DNA from: Pseudaminobacter soli (ex Zhang et al. 2022)
GTDB lineage: Bacteria > Pseudomonadota > Alphaproteobacteria > Rhizobiales > Rhizobiaceae
Reading direction: 5' to 3'
DNA length: 64,000 bases
Assembly: GCF_014595955.1 (NCBI RefSeq)
Contig: NZ_JABVCF010000008.1
Location: 236,359-300,358 of the forward strand
Shown: piece after piece, positions 33,393 to 42,099 of the stretch
Position numbering within the stretch: position 1 is the stretch's first letter
How the letters are laid out: each line of letters begins with the position of its first letter
Program-made: the position numbers and the translations under genes
The notes under the pieces: generated by a model
The model's database searches: none
Told to the model about the DNA's origin: nothing
What the model saw: the letters and a program-made list of their open reading frames with translations, nothing else

Positions 33393-34292
33393 TCAGCGGC
33401 TCCCGGCCTGCTTGTAGCGCTGCCGCATCAAAGGCGCGGCGAGCGCGAGGAGAATGAAGGTGGATACCAAGAGCACCACGCCCATGGCTCCGCCGCGGCC
33501 CCATTGCAGCAGGCTCAGCACCTGGTTCTGGACCAGCGTCGACAGCATGGTGCTGCGCGGTCCGCCAAGCAGCGCAGGCGTGATGTAGAAGCCGAGCGCC
33601 AGGATGAAGACGATCACCGCGCCGGCATAGACGCCGGGCAGCGACAGCGGCAGGTAGACGCTGAAGAAGGCCTTCGACGGCCGCGCGCCGAGGCTGCGCG
33701 CCGCCTGGACGAGGCGCAGGTCGATCCCTCTCATCACGGAATACAACGGCAGGATCATGAACGGCAGCAGCACCTGCGCCATGCCGATGACGACGCCGGT
33801 CTGGGTGCGGATGAGCCGCACCGGTGAGAGGCCGGCCCCGCGCAGCATGGTGTTGATGACGCCGGAATCCTGCAGCAGGATCACCCAGGAAAGCGTGCGC
33901 ACCACGCCGCTCACCCAGAAGGGCACGAGCACGCACAGCACCAGGACGAGCCGGACCTTCGGCCCGACCGCCGTCATCACGAAGGCATAGGGATAGGCGC
34001 AGATCACGCAGACCAGCGTGACCCAGGCCGAGATCGCGAAGGTGCGCTGCAGCACGATCAGGTTCACCGGCGTGCCGAAGAACCACGTGTAGTTCTGAAG
34101 ACCCCAGTCCGGCTCGGCGAAACTGCGCATCGTAACGCTCACGAGCGGATAGCCAAGCACGGCGACGAGCAACACCAGCGCAGGCATGACGAGGAGCCAT
34201 GGACCCAATGGCTTGCGTGTCCGCTTGGCCGCGGGCTCCGGCCGCGCGATGACGCGGCCAGGATCGGTTTCGACGAGAGGACTGGAAGTCAT
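33393..34292 (-). CDS. PotB-like ABC transporter permease
   Basis: Inner-membrane permease of 299 residues with a cytosolic N-terminal tail (ETDPGRVIARPEPAAKRTRK), then helix WLLVMPALVLLVAVLGYPLVSV and the EAA loop AARSLGARPSKAFFSVYLPLSLPG. It sits between the binding-protein gene and the PotC-like gene in the XRE-cupin-linked operon. Confidence 0.92.
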   Translation of the reverse strand: MTSSPLVETDPGRVIARPEPAAKRTRKPLGPWLLVMPALVLLVAVLGYPLVSVTMRSFAEPDWGLQNYTWFFGTPVNLIVLQRTFAISAWVTLVCVICAYPYAFVMTAVGPKVRLVLVLCVLVPFWVSGVVRTLSWVILLQDSGVINTMLRGAGLSPVRLIRTQTGVVIGMAQVLLPFMILPLYSVMRGIDLRLVQAARSLGARPSKAFFSVYLPLSLPGVYAGAVIVFILALGFYITPALLGGPRSTMLSTLVQNQVLSLLQWGRGGAMGVVLLVSTFILLALAAPLMRQRYKQAGSR

Positions 34293-34319
34293 ATCAAGCT
34301 ACGGCTGATGAGGGCCGGC

Positions 34320-35402
34320 TCAGTTGCCGGCCATCACCGCGCTCCACTTCTCCAGTGCGGCTTGATGGTTCTCGACCCAGAACTTGATGTTCTGCTGATA
34401 ACCCTGCTTATGCCGCTCCGGCGTGTTGGTCATGAAGTCCGCGACGATCTGCTCGACCTTGGGCTGCGCATCCTTGTGGATCGGCGAATAGGAGGTCTTC
34501 TCCGCCATGACCTCCTGCGCGTGCTTGCCGACAGCGTAGTTGATCAGCGCGTGCGCGGCATCCGGATCCTTCGCGCCGACCGGGATCGTCAACTGGTCCA
34601 TGACGACGAGCCAGTCCTGCCAAGCCGGGGTGTACTGCGCGCCGTTCTTGACCGCCGTCATGGCGCGGCCGGTCCACATCATGATCATGTCGGCTTCGCC
34701 GGATTCGGCGAGTTGCTGCGACTCCGCGCCCGTCTTCCAGTAGATCGTGTCGGGGCCGAGATTGCGGACCACCTCCAGCGCCTTGTCGATGTCGTCAGCG
34801 GTCATGTTCTCGGCCGAGCCGCCGGTCGAGAGGATCGCCTGCTCAAGGAAGCCGCCAGTCGGTTCGCCGCTGCCGTCGATGGCGCGCACGCCGGGGAATT
34901 TCTCGGTGTCGAAGAAGTCCTTCCAGCTCTTTGGCGGGTTATCCTTGTAGGTGTCGTTCTTGTACATCAGCACCACGCCATAGTTCATGGCGGGCACGCT
35001 GCATTCGCTGACCTGACCCTCGGGGATGTTGGACACGTCGATCTTGGAGAAGTCGAGCTTCTGGAAGAGCGTGCCGCAGTGGACGTAGGGCGGCAGGTCG
35101 CCGGTATCGACCACGTCCCAGGTGACGTTGCCGGACTCCACCTGCGCCTGGACCTTGGCGATCTCGGTCGGCCCGTCCTGGAGCAGTTGAACGCCGGTCT
35201 TGTCGACGAAGTCCTTGAGCGAGGCGACCTGGCCGTCCTGGTAGATGCCGCCGAAGGAGACGAAGGTCAGCGTCTTGCCCTTGAGCGAGCCTTCCTTGGT
35301 GTCGCCCGCAACCGGCTTGTCCTGTGCAGTCGCGCCGGCGCAGAGCGCGCCGATGATCAGTGCCGCGGCGCTGGCGCGGAGCAGTTTGTTTCGGGTTGTC
35401 AT
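34320..35402 (-). CDS. Polyamine-type ABC transporter substrate-binding protein
   Basis: Periplasmic binding protein of the PotD/PotF type, 360 residues. A signal peptide (MTTRNKLLRASAAALIIGAL, cleavage after ATA) is followed by GKTLTFVSFGGIYQDGQVASLKDF and TWDVVDTGDLPPYVHC. The ATG at 35402 has GGGAGG seven bases upstream; a longer frame overlapping the regulator gene is not used. It is 34 bp downstream of the XRE-cupin regulator gene. The ligand is probably an amine or amino acid, judging from the oxidase in the same operon. Confidence 0.9.
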   Translation of the reverse strand: MTTRNKLLRASAAALIIGALCAGATAQDKPVAGDTKEGSLKGKTLTFVSFGGIYQDGQVASLKDFVDKTGVQLLQDGPTEIAKVQAQVESGNVTWDVVDTGDLPPYVHCGTLFQKLDFSKIDVSNIPEGQVSECSVPAMNYGVVLMYKNDTYKDNPPKSWKDFFDTEKFPGVRAIDGSGEPTGGFLEQAILSTGGSAENMTADDIDKALEVVRNLGPDTIYWKTGAESQQLAESGEADMIMMWTGRAMTAVKNGAQYTPAWQDWLVVMDQLTIPVGAKDPDAAHALINYAVGKHAQEVMAEKTSYSPIHKDAQPKVEQIVADFMTNTPERHKQGYQQNIKFWVENHQAALEKWSAVMAGN

Positions 35403-35436
35403 TGCAGTTCCTCCCAATGTTGTTGGCTGGGTTTCC

Positions 35437-36075
35437 TCACCCGGCGGGCTGCCAGGCGACATATTTCTCCAAATCGGTGCGAGCCGAAGTCGGCGGCGCG
35501 ATGATCCACATTACTTCCGCCCGCCCGTTGCCGATATTCACAGTGCGGTGCGGCGTATTGGTCGGATATTCGATGCTGTCGCCTTCCTCGAGGACGTACC
35601 TGTCCTGTCCGAGGCTGACCTCGACCACACCCCGCAGCACGGTCAGCATCTCGTGGGCTTGCCCGTGGGTGTAGAGGTCGGGCCCGGTGGATCCGCCGAT
35701 CTCGAACTCGCCGATATAGACCTCGAAGTTGCGCACCGGGCGCGCGGACAAGAGCGTCTTTCGGCAGCCGTCGGTGGGCGGCAGCGAGGGGCGCTGGCTG
35801 CGCTTCAAAACCCTGTGCGCTGCGGCTGAACGTTCTTCAAACAATTCGGCGACACTGATACCGAGCGCGGAGGCGATCTGGTTGAGAGTCGAGGTGCTGG
35901 CACCCGTCAGCCCGCGCTCAAGCTGGCTGAGAAAGCTGGCGCTGGTTCCGGCGAGGTCTGCCAAGTCGCGCAGGGACAACTTACGTGCCGAACGCAGGTG
36001 GCGAATCCGGCTGGCAAGCTTCTGCAGCGCGTCGCGCTGGTCACCCGCAGCTTGTTCGGCGCTATCTCCCGCCAT
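35437..36075 (-). CDS. XRE-family regulator with C-terminal cupin (PuuR-like)
   Basis: 212-residue transcription factor. An N-terminal HTH_3 domain (SRIRHLRSARKLSLRDLADLAGTSASFLSQLERGLTGASTSTLNQIASALG) is fused to a cupin sensor domain (SRPVRNF-like region, THGQAHEMLTVLRGVVEVSLG, LEEGDSIEYPTNTPHRTVNIG). PuuR-type proteins repress amine catabolism until ligand binds. It is first in the operon of binding protein, two permeases, ATPase, oxidase and cupin, and a perfect dyad lies 17-36 bp upstream, indicating autoregulation. The middle linker carries a short basic stretch. Confidence 0.9.
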   Translation of the reverse strand: MAGDSAEQAAGDQRDALQKLASRIRHLRSARKLSLRDLADLAGTSASFLSQLERGLTGASTSTLNQIASALGISVAELFEERSAAAHRVLKRSQRPSLPPTDGCRKTLLSARPVRNFEVYIGEFEIGGSTGPDLYTHGQAHEMLTVLRGVVEVSLGQDRYVLEEGDSIEYPTNTPHRTVNIGNGRAEVMWIIAPPTSARTDLEKYVAWQPAG

Positions 36076-36091
36076 GAACTCCTACACTCCC

Positions 36092-36111
36092 ACTGAACGC
36101 TAGTGTTCAGT
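36092..36111. promoter_or_regulatory. Operator dyad upstream of the XRE-cupin regulator
   Basis: ACTGAACGCTAGTGTTCAGT: perfect 7-bp arms ACTGAAC and GTTCAGT with a 6-bp spacer, beginning 17 bp upstream of the regulator ATG. Short TGAAC-type dyads at this distance are typical for XRE-cupin regulators; it probably controls the whole 29.7-36.1 kb operon. Confidence 0.75.
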
Positions 36112-36211
36112 CAGAATGCATGGCTGTCAAGCGTGAAGGCGCAGTTTTTGGCACAGCGCATTGGCTGCAGCGGAGAACTTCGCCGAGGACGTTGCATCCT
36201 GATTGGCCTCA

Positions 36212-37024
36212 TCAGCCGGGGAAGATGGTAAAACCGCCATCGACGCGGATCACCTGCCCGTTGATGAAGCGCGCGCGGGGGCCAGCGAGGAAGGCCACGG
36301 CCTCGGCGATCTCATCCGGCTCGGCATAGCGGTTGAGCGATCGTTTCGAGGAATCCATCCGGCCCGGATCGACGACCCGGGTCGCCTGGAAGCGTGCCGT
36401 CTTCGTCGCGCCCGGGCTGACGGCGTTAATCCTCACCCCGTCCTCGATGAGTTCCTTGGCGAGGCAGCGCGTGTAGTGCACGACGGCGGCCTTGAGGGTG
36501 GAATAGACCACTTCCGGCGAGCAGCCGATATGGGCGGCAGCCGAGGCGATGTTGATGACCGAGCCGGAACCGCGTTTCACCATCGGCGGCACGAAGGCCT
36601 GGCAGACCAGCATCGTCCCGATCAAATTGTTTTCGGTGAGGACCTTTATGTCCTCATAGTCGATGTCGAGTGCGTTGTTCGGGTTGGGCTTGCCGCCCTT
36701 GGCGCCGATGTCGCCGCCGGCGCAGTTGACCAGCACGTGTACGTCGCCGAGCTCGGTCTCGATCTTGCGCTTCATCTCCGCGACGGCCGCGCGGTCGCCG
36801 ATATTGCCGGTGACCGCGGTCACCCGCGTACCATGCCGGGCGAGGCGCTTGGCCGACTCGCCGAGATCGGCGAACTCGCCGTATTTGGCGGGCTGGGTCC
36901 AGTCCATGTCGTGGATCACAACGTCGGCTCCGAGTTCGGCGAGGCGATCGGCCATGACATGGCCCAGGCCGCGTCCGGATCCGGTGACAAAGGCCGTCAG
37001 GCCGCTGAGTTCGCGCGTTGTCAT
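36212..37024 (-). CDS. Short-chain dehydrogenase/reductase
   Basis: Classical SDR of 270 residues. Cofactor motif TGSGRGLG, conserved NCAGGD, then catalytic Ser in INIASAAAH and YSTLK (Tyr-xxx-Lys), and a C-terminal FINGQVIRVDGGF. The ATG at 37024 overlaps the stop of the isomerase gene (ATGA). An upstream in-frame extension runs inside that gene and is rejected. As last gene of the sugar operon it probably oxidises or reduces a sugar or sugar acid; NAD versus NADP preference is not settled by the sequence seen. Confidence 0.88.
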   Translation of the reverse strand: MTTRELSGLTAFVTGSGRGLGHVMADRLAELGADVVIHDMDWTQPAKYGEFADLGESAKRLARHGTRVTAVTGNIGDRAAVAEMKRKIETELGDVHVLVNCAGGDIGAKGGKPNPNNALDIDYEDIKVLTENNLIGTMLVCQAFVPPMVKRGSGSVINIASAAAHIGCSPEVVYSTLKAAVVHYTRCLAKELIEDGVRINAVSPGATKTARFQATRVVDPGRMDSSKRSLNRYAEPDEIAEAVAFLAGPRARFINGQVIRVDGGFTIFPG

Positions 37025-38022
37025 GTAGGGTCCTCCACAGTGATGAAACCGAGTTCCTTCATGTTGGCGGCGCTGCGCCGGATCATGTCGAGCTCGTAGG
37101 AAACAAGGTCTTGGTCGTCGCCACGCTCCCAGGGCGTGCGGTAGTCCACGTCGTCGGGCAGCCGGTTGCGCTGCGCGGCGCGAAGGCAGGCGGCAAACTC
37201 GCGCGCCGTCTTCTCCGGATAGCCGTTCCACCATTCGTCGTTGAGAAAGCGCACATGCCGCGCCTCCAGCGCTCCGGGTTCGACCACCGCTGGCAGTTGC
37301 GGGTGATGCTCGGCGAGAATCGCCACGAGCTCACGGAACGGCACAGCGCCGTCGCCGATGGCGCAGCGCACGAGCCGGTAACCCTCGCCGGTGAACTGGA
37401 CGCGATAGTCCTTCAGATGCAGGTGGCGCACGAGAGGCGCGATGCGGCGAGTGAAACCGAGCGGGGCCTCGCCGACCGGAAATGTGTTGCCGGTGTCGAA
37501 GGTAATGCCTACGGCCGGGCCGCCAACCTCACAGAAGGCGACGAGTTCCGCGCTGCCGAAATCCTGGTGGTTCTCGATAGCGAGAACGCGGCCTTCCAGC
37601 GCCGCCCGCGGCCCCCACTCCTTCAGGGCGGTGCGGATTGCCGAGTTGAACTCGGTCCATTTCTCGCTCCAGGCATTGCGGTCGCCGCAGAGCACCGGCG
37701 TCAGCGCCGTCCGGATGATTTTGGCGTCCAGGAGCCTCGCCGCTCGGAACGCATTGTCGAGCGGTCCGGATATCAGATAGCCGCCGCTTACCACCGGGGT
37801 CATACCGAGCCCGTCAAGGCGATTGCGCAGCGACATCACCTCGTCATCGGACATCGCCGTCAGCCACGGCTCGAAGATCTCCAGCGTCTTTGCGCGGAGT
37901 TCGGTGGCGAGTTGGATGAAAGCTTCCAGACCTGCGCCATTCGGATTGGCGCGCGGCGTGTTTCGCCCCTGCAGGCCAAGGTGATAGGTGAGGCCGTAGG
38001 GGTTCAAGCCGATGCGCAGCAT
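37021..38022 (-). CDS. Sugar phosphate isomerase/epimerase-family TIM-barrel protein
   Basis: 333-residue xylose-isomerase-like TIM barrel, starting MLRIGLNPYGLTYHLGLQG. Probable metal-site segments are VLAIENHQDFGS, VGITFDTGNTFPVGE, VRHLHLKDYRVQF and LPAVVEPGALEARHVRFL. The start was placed at 38022; upstream in-frame sequence is a palindromic intergenic element. It lies between two SDR genes in the operon of the sugar importer, so it likely catalyses one isomerisation of the imported sugar. Confidence 0.85.
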   Translation of the reverse strand: MLRIGLNPYGLTYHLGLQGRNTPRANPNGAGLEAFIQLATELRAKTLEIFEPWLTAMSDDEVMSLRNRLDGLGMTPVVSGGYLISGPLDNAFRAARLLDAKIIRTALTPVLCGDRNAWSEKWTEFNSAIRTALKEWGPRAALEGRVLAIENHQDFGSAELVAFCEVGGPAVGITFDTGNTFPVGEAPLGFTRRIAPLVRHLHLKDYRVQFTGEGYRLVRCAIGDGAVPFRELVAILAEHHPQLPAVVEPGALEARHVRFLNDEWWNGYPEKTAREFAACLRAAQRNRLPDDVDYRTPWERGDDQDLVSYELDMIRRSAANMKELGFITVEDPT

Positions 38023-38083
38023 AGGACAGCCCGTTTCGAAAGCGGCCGGTAACGACCTGGATGTCGATTGAAGGAGCAGCTTT

Positions 38084-38275
38084 CGACCCCCACTCCGGTT
38101 TGCCGCGCAAACCACCTCTCCCCCGATCGACCAGGGAGAGGAAGGGCGCATGCCTTTCCACAGCGTGCCCTTTGATTCACCGCGCCAGAAGAGGCGAATG
38201 CGTCGCGGCCGGGCTTTCCTCTCCCCCGTCGATCGGGGGAGAGGTAGTTTGCGCAGCAAACCGGAGTGGGGGTCG
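38084..38275. repeat. 192-bp palindromic (MITE-like) intergenic element
   Basis: Two 41-bp arms (38084-38124 and 38235-38275) are inverted copies with two differences, starting CGACCCCCACTCCGGTTTGC. Each arm borders its own CCTCTCCCCC...GGGAGAGG hairpin. About 110 bp of unrelated DNA separates the arms. It sits between the SDR gene and the isomerase gene within one operon and carries no transposase. The 295-bp gap 38023-38317 is otherwise empty. Confidence 0.85.
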
Positions 38276-38317
38276 ACAAAGTCCTGGTAAGCCCAGCAGC
38301 AAAGCGATGCGCCCCCA

Positions 38318-39085
38318 TCACCGCAGCCCGGCGTCGACGATGATGGACTGCTTGGTGATCATCCGACTGTCATCCGCCGCCAGGAATAACGCGGTGCGGG
38401 CGATCTCGTCGCCGAGCAGCACTTTTCGGATCAGCTGGCGCGCCACCGTCTGGTCGACCGCATCCTGCGTCTTGAACCACAGCTGGCGCTGCCGCTCAGT
38501 GATCACCGCCCCCGGTTCGATCGCGTTGACGCGGATATTGTCCGGGCCGAAGCCGCGGGCGAGCGCACGCGTCATGCCGACGATCGCTGCCTTCGCAGTG
38601 GCATAGACGGCCATCTGGTCGGCGCCGAAGCGCCAGGAGATCGACGACATGTTGATTATGGAGCCGAAGCCCAGTTCCTTCATGTGCGGATGCACGGCCT
38701 GGGCGGCGAAGAACTGGTGCTTCAGGTTCACGTCCTGCGTGCGGTCCCAGTAGTCGGGCGTGACGTCGGCGATGGCATGGCGATCGTCATTGGCGGCGTT
38801 GTTCACCAGCGCGGCAACCGGTCCGAGCTTCCGTCGTACCCTCTCGATTGCGTCCCGTAGCGCCGGGATATCGGTGAGATCGCACCCGAGGAAGAATGGC
38901 GCGTGGCGTGATGTTCGAGAGACCTCCTCGACGAGCATACGCCCGGCCTCTGCCTGGATATCGAGGAAGGCGACGCGCGCATCGTTCCGCGCGAAGGCGC
39001 GGACCATGTCGGCGCCGATCCCGGAGGCGCCTCCGGTGATCAGCACGACGCGATCGGCCAGGCTCGGATATTTGGCGAAATTCAC
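38318..39085 (-). CDS. Short-chain dehydrogenase/reductase
   Basis: SDR of 255 residues. TGGASGIG cofactor motif, FLDIQAEAG with Asp after beta-2 suggesting NAD preference, VNNAAND, catalytic INMSSISW and YATAK, and a C-terminal QSIIVDAGLR. Resembles rhizobial sugar 1-dehydrogenases (such as L-arabinose- or rhamnose-type), though the substrate is not certain. It follows the importer ATPase gene by 12 bp, so it likely oxidises the imported sugar at the first step. Confidence 0.88.
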   Translation of the reverse strand: MNFAKYPSLADRVVLITGGASGIGADMVRAFARNDARVAFLDIQAEAGRMLVEEVSRTSRHAPFFLGCDLTDIPALRDAIERVRRKLGPVAALVNNAANDDRHAIADVTPDYWDRTQDVNLKHQFFAAQAVHPHMKELGFGSIINMSSISWRFGADQMAVYATAKAAIVGMTRALARGFGPDNIRVNAIEPGAVITERQRQLWFKTQDAVDQTVARQLIRKVLLGDEIARTALFLAADDSRMITKQSIIVDAGLR

Positions 39086-39097
39086 AGGTGAGGACTT

Positions 39098-40219
39098 TCA
39101 AAGAAGGGACTGCGTAGCGGGATCGAAGAGGCAGGCACGCGCCATATCGATGCCCAGCGTCATGGTTTCGCCGACCCGCGGCGCGGTGTCGGGATCGAAG
39201 CGGCCGGTGACCTCGAGATCGCCAAAGCGCAGCACGGCGAGGGTTTCGGCGCCTGTCGGCTCGACCAGGTCGACCGGCGCCTGCACAGCGGCAAGACCGG
39301 GCTTGCGCTGCCTGAGGTCGTCGGAGAAGCGGTAGATGTGCTCCGGGCGGACGCCGAGCACGACGTTCTTCGGCGCGCGCGTCGGCAGGGCCTGCGCGAG
39401 CGGCAAGGCCGCGCTGCCGCCATTGACGGTTCGGATCGTCACTGCCGCGCGGCCTTCGCCATCGCTCAGTTCGGCCGGAATGAAGTTCATCGCCGGAGAA
39501 CCCATGAAGCCGGCAACGAACATGTTGGCCGGGCGGCTGTAGATCGTCTGCGCCGCATCGAACTGCTGGACCGAACCCTGGTGCATCACCGCGATGCGGG
39601 AGGCGAGTGTCATCGCCTCCACCTGGTCATGGGTGACATAGACAGTGGTCTTGCCGACGCGGTTGTGTAGCTTCTTGATCTCGGTGCGCATGTCCACGCG
39701 CAGCTTGGCGTCGAGGTTGGAGAGCGGCTCGTCGAACAGGAACAGTTTTGGATCGCGCACCAACGCCCGACCCATGGCGACGCGCTGCCGCTGGCCTCCC
39801 GAAAGTTGGCCGGGCTTGCGGTTAAGCAGCGGCTCGATCTGCAACAGCGCGGCCACGCGCTTGACCGCGTCGGCCTGCTCGGCCTTCGGCACGCCGCGGC
39901 TCTCCATGCCGAAAGTGATGTTTTCGCGCACCGTCATGGTCGGGTAGAGCGCGTAGGACTGGAACACCATCGCGATGTCACGGTCCTTGGGCGGCACGGA
40001 GTTGACCAGCCGATCCCCGATCCAGATCTCGCCCGAGCTAATGCTCTCCAGCCCGGCGATCATGGCGAGCAGCGTGGACTTGCCGCAGCCGGAAGGGCCG
40101 ACCAGCGCGATGAACTCTCCCGGCTGCGCCTCGAGATCGATGCCCTTCAGCACGCCGACTGCGCCGAAGCTCTTGTGGACGTTGCGGATCGTGAGCGCGG
40201 AGAAGGTTCGGCTGGTCAT
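39098..40219 (-). CDS. UgpC/MsmK-type sugar ABC transporter ATP-binding protein
   Basis: ATPase subunit, 373 residues. Walker A GPSGCGKST, signature LSGGQRQRVAMGRA, Walker B LFLFDEPLSNLD, YVTHDQVEAMTLA, and the regulatory C-terminal TOBE region found in MalK/UgpC proteins (GVRPEHIYRF). It overlaps the MalG-like permease gene by 4 bp. It drives the sugar importer encoded by 40216-43365. Confidence 0.93.
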   Translation of the reverse strand: MTSRTFSALTIRNVHKSFGAVGVLKGIDLEAQPGEFIALVGPSGCGKSTLLAMIAGLESISSGEIWIGDRLVNSVPPKDRDIAMVFQSYALYPTMTVRENITFGMESRGVPKAEQADAVKRVAALLQIEPLLNRKPGQLSGGQRQRVAMGRALVRDPKLFLFDEPLSNLDAKLRVDMRTEIKKLHNRVGKTTVYVTHDQVEAMTLASRIAVMHQGSVQQFDAAQTIYSRPANMFVAGFMGSPAMNFIPAELSDGEGRAAVTIRTVNGGSAALPLAQALPTRAPKNVVLGVRPEHIYRFSDDLRQRKPGLAAVQAPVDLVEPTGAETLAVLRFGDLEVTGRFDPDTAPRVGETMTLGIDMARACLFDPATQSLL

Positions 40220-41118
40220 TTGATTGCCCCCTGCGTCAGACCCCGCACGAAATACTTGCCGCCCAACAGGTAGATCAGCAGCGGCGGCAGCGCGCCGATG
40301 AGCACGGAAGCGCTCATCACGTCATAGGCGCGCGCGGTGGTGCCGCTCGCCGTCAGCGCGACCAGCGCGGCCGTGATCGGCTGCTGCTGGCCGGAGGTGA
40401 AGACGACGCCGAAGAGATACTCGTTCCAGATGCCGGTGAACTGCCAGATCACCGTGACGATCAGGATGGGCGGCGAGAGCGGCAGGATGATCTTGCGGAA
40501 GATCCGCCAGAATCCGGCGCCGTCGATGCGGGCCGCTTTGATCAGGTCGTCGGGGATACCGAGGTAATAGTTCCGGCAGAAAAGCGTGGTGAAGGAAATG
40601 CCCTGGATCACGTGGACCAGGATCAGGCCGTAGGTCGAATTGGTCAGCCCGAGCTTTCCGAGGACGAAAGCCCACGGCATCAGCGCGATCTGCCCAGGCA
40701 TGAACACGCCGAGCAGCATGCAGGTGAAGAGCACTTCCGAGCCCTTGAAGCGCCACTTGGACAGGACGTAGCCGTTGATGGCGCCCAGCAGCGTGGAGAT
40801 GATGGTCGCCGGGATCGTCATCCAGAGCGAGTTGAAGAAGTTGCGTTTCATGCCCTCGCAGGTGCCGGCGATGCAGTAGCTGCTCCAGGCGTCCCGCCAG
40901 GCGTCCAGCCGGAAGGTCTGCGGCAGCGAGATCAGGCCGTTGCGCGCGATCTCCTCCTGCTCGCGGAAGGAGTTGAAGACGACCACCAGCAGCGGGACCA
41001 GGTAGATCGCAGCAAAGAACGTCAGCACGCCGTAGATCGCGAACCGGGTCCAGAAGTGCCTGCGGCTCGCCGCCGCGGCCTCCGCGTCGAAGAGGAGTGC
41101 CGCCGCCTGCTCAGCCAT
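40216..41118 (-). CDS. MalG-like sugar ABC transporter permease
   Basis: Inner-membrane permease of 300 residues. The N-terminal helix FAIYGVLTFFAAIYLVPLLVVVFNSF, the EAA loop AARIDGAGFWRIFRKIILPLSPP and the C-terminal KYFVRGLTQGAIK are all typical of carbohydrate permease subunit 2. A charged insert (SSYCIAGTCEGMKRNFFNS) between helices 1 and 2 is characteristic of glucose/mannose-type rhizobial systems. It overlaps neighbours on both sides. Confidence 0.93.
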   Translation of the reverse strand: MAEQAAALLFDAEAAAASRRHFWTRFAIYGVLTFFAAIYLVPLLVVVFNSFREQEEIARNGLISLPQTFRLDAWRDAWSSYCIAGTCEGMKRNFFNSLWMTIPATIISTLLGAINGYVLSKWRFKGSEVLFTCMLLGVFMPGQIALMPWAFVLGKLGLTNSTYGLILVHVIQGISFTTLFCRNYYLGIPDDLIKAARIDGAGFWRIFRKIILPLSPPILIVTVIWQFTGIWNEYLFGVVFTSGQQQPITAALVALTASGTTARAYDVMSASVLIGALPPLLIYLLGGKYFVRGLTQGAIK

Positions 41119-42046
41119 GGCCGCTCTCCCTGCGCCGGCGCCACACGACCCAGAACGAGTAAGGCACCAATACCACGGCTAGGGCGGCAAGCATCATGAC
41201 TGCGGCTGCCGCGCCCTCGCCGATCTGCCCGCGCTGGAACATCAGGTCGTAGACATAGATGGCCGGGAAGGTGGTGGAGACGCCCGGTCCGCCGCGAGTG
41301 AGCGCCGCCACGAGGTCAAAGGTCTTTATGGCAAACTGGATCTGGATGACGGCGACCGCTAGGAAGATCGGCGCGATCGTCGGCAGGACGACCTTGCGAT
41401 AGGTCCGGAAGGCGGAAGCGCCGTCGATCTGCGCTGCCTTGACCAGGTCGGGGTCGACCGAGCGCAGCCCGGCGAGGAACAGCGCCATGGCGAAGCCCGA
41501 GGACTGCCAGACGCCGGTGATTATGACCGCATAGATCGCATAGTTGCGGTCGGCGGTGAGCGCGAAGCTGAAGTCGCTCCAGCCGAGGCTGCGCACCAGC
41601 GCCTGGATCCCGTCGACGGGATTGTAGAGCCAGTTCCACACCGTGCCGGTCACGATGAAGGACACCGCCAGCGGATAGAGGAAGATGGTGCGCCATACGG
41701 CTTCGCCGCGCACCCGCTGGTCGATCAGGATCGCCAGCAGCAGGCCGACCGCCATCGAGCCGACGATGTAGAAGCCGCTGAACAGGAAGAGGTTGGTGTA
41801 GGCGATGTTCCAGCGCCGGTTCGACCAGAGCGAGACGTAGTTCTGAAGGCCGGCGAAGTCGTAGCTCGGCAGCAGCGACGAGTTGGAGACCGACAGATAG
41901 AGCGTCCAGGCCGTGAACAGGAAGACGTAGACGAAGCTGGCGGCAAGCGAAGGCGCAAGCACCAGGATCGGCGCCCAGGTGCCGATGCGGTCACGCCAGG
42001 GCCGTGGCGGCGCGGTTATCGGGATGGTCAGGTCCTGCGTCGACAT
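41111..42046 (-). CDS. MalF-like sugar ABC transporter permease
   Basis: Inner-membrane permease of 311 residues with an early helix (WAPILVLAPSLAASFVYVFLFTAWTLYLS), a loop VWNWLYNPVDGIQALVRSLGW typical of sugar permease subunit 1, and the EAA loop AAQIDGASAFRTYRKVVLPTIAP. It overlaps the MalG-like gene by 8 bp and follows the binding-protein gene. Confidence 0.93.
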   Translation of the reverse strand: MSTQDLTIPITAPPRPWRDRIGTWAPILVLAPSLAASFVYVFLFTAWTLYLSVSNSSLLPSYDFAGLQNYVSLWSNRRWNIAYTNLFLFSGFYIVGSMAVGLLLAILIDQRVRGEAVWRTIFLYPLAVSFIVTGTVWNWLYNPVDGIQALVRSLGWSDFSFALTADRNYAIYAVIITGVWQSSGFAMALFLAGLRSVDPDLVKAAQIDGASAFRTYRKVVLPTIAPIFLAVAVIQIQFAIKTFDLVAALTRGGPGVSTTFPAIYVYDLMFQRGQIGEGAAAAVMMLAALAVVLVPYSFWVVWRRRRESGHG

Positions 42047-42099
42047 CGCGCGCCTGCTGAAATGGCCCGGGCGCGAAACACACCCGGGCCTGATCGCGA

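Noticed and set aside
38041..38606. Short plus-strand frames across the gap at 38.1 kb
   Set aside because: They cross the palindromic element and the antisense of the SDR gene and show no conserved features.
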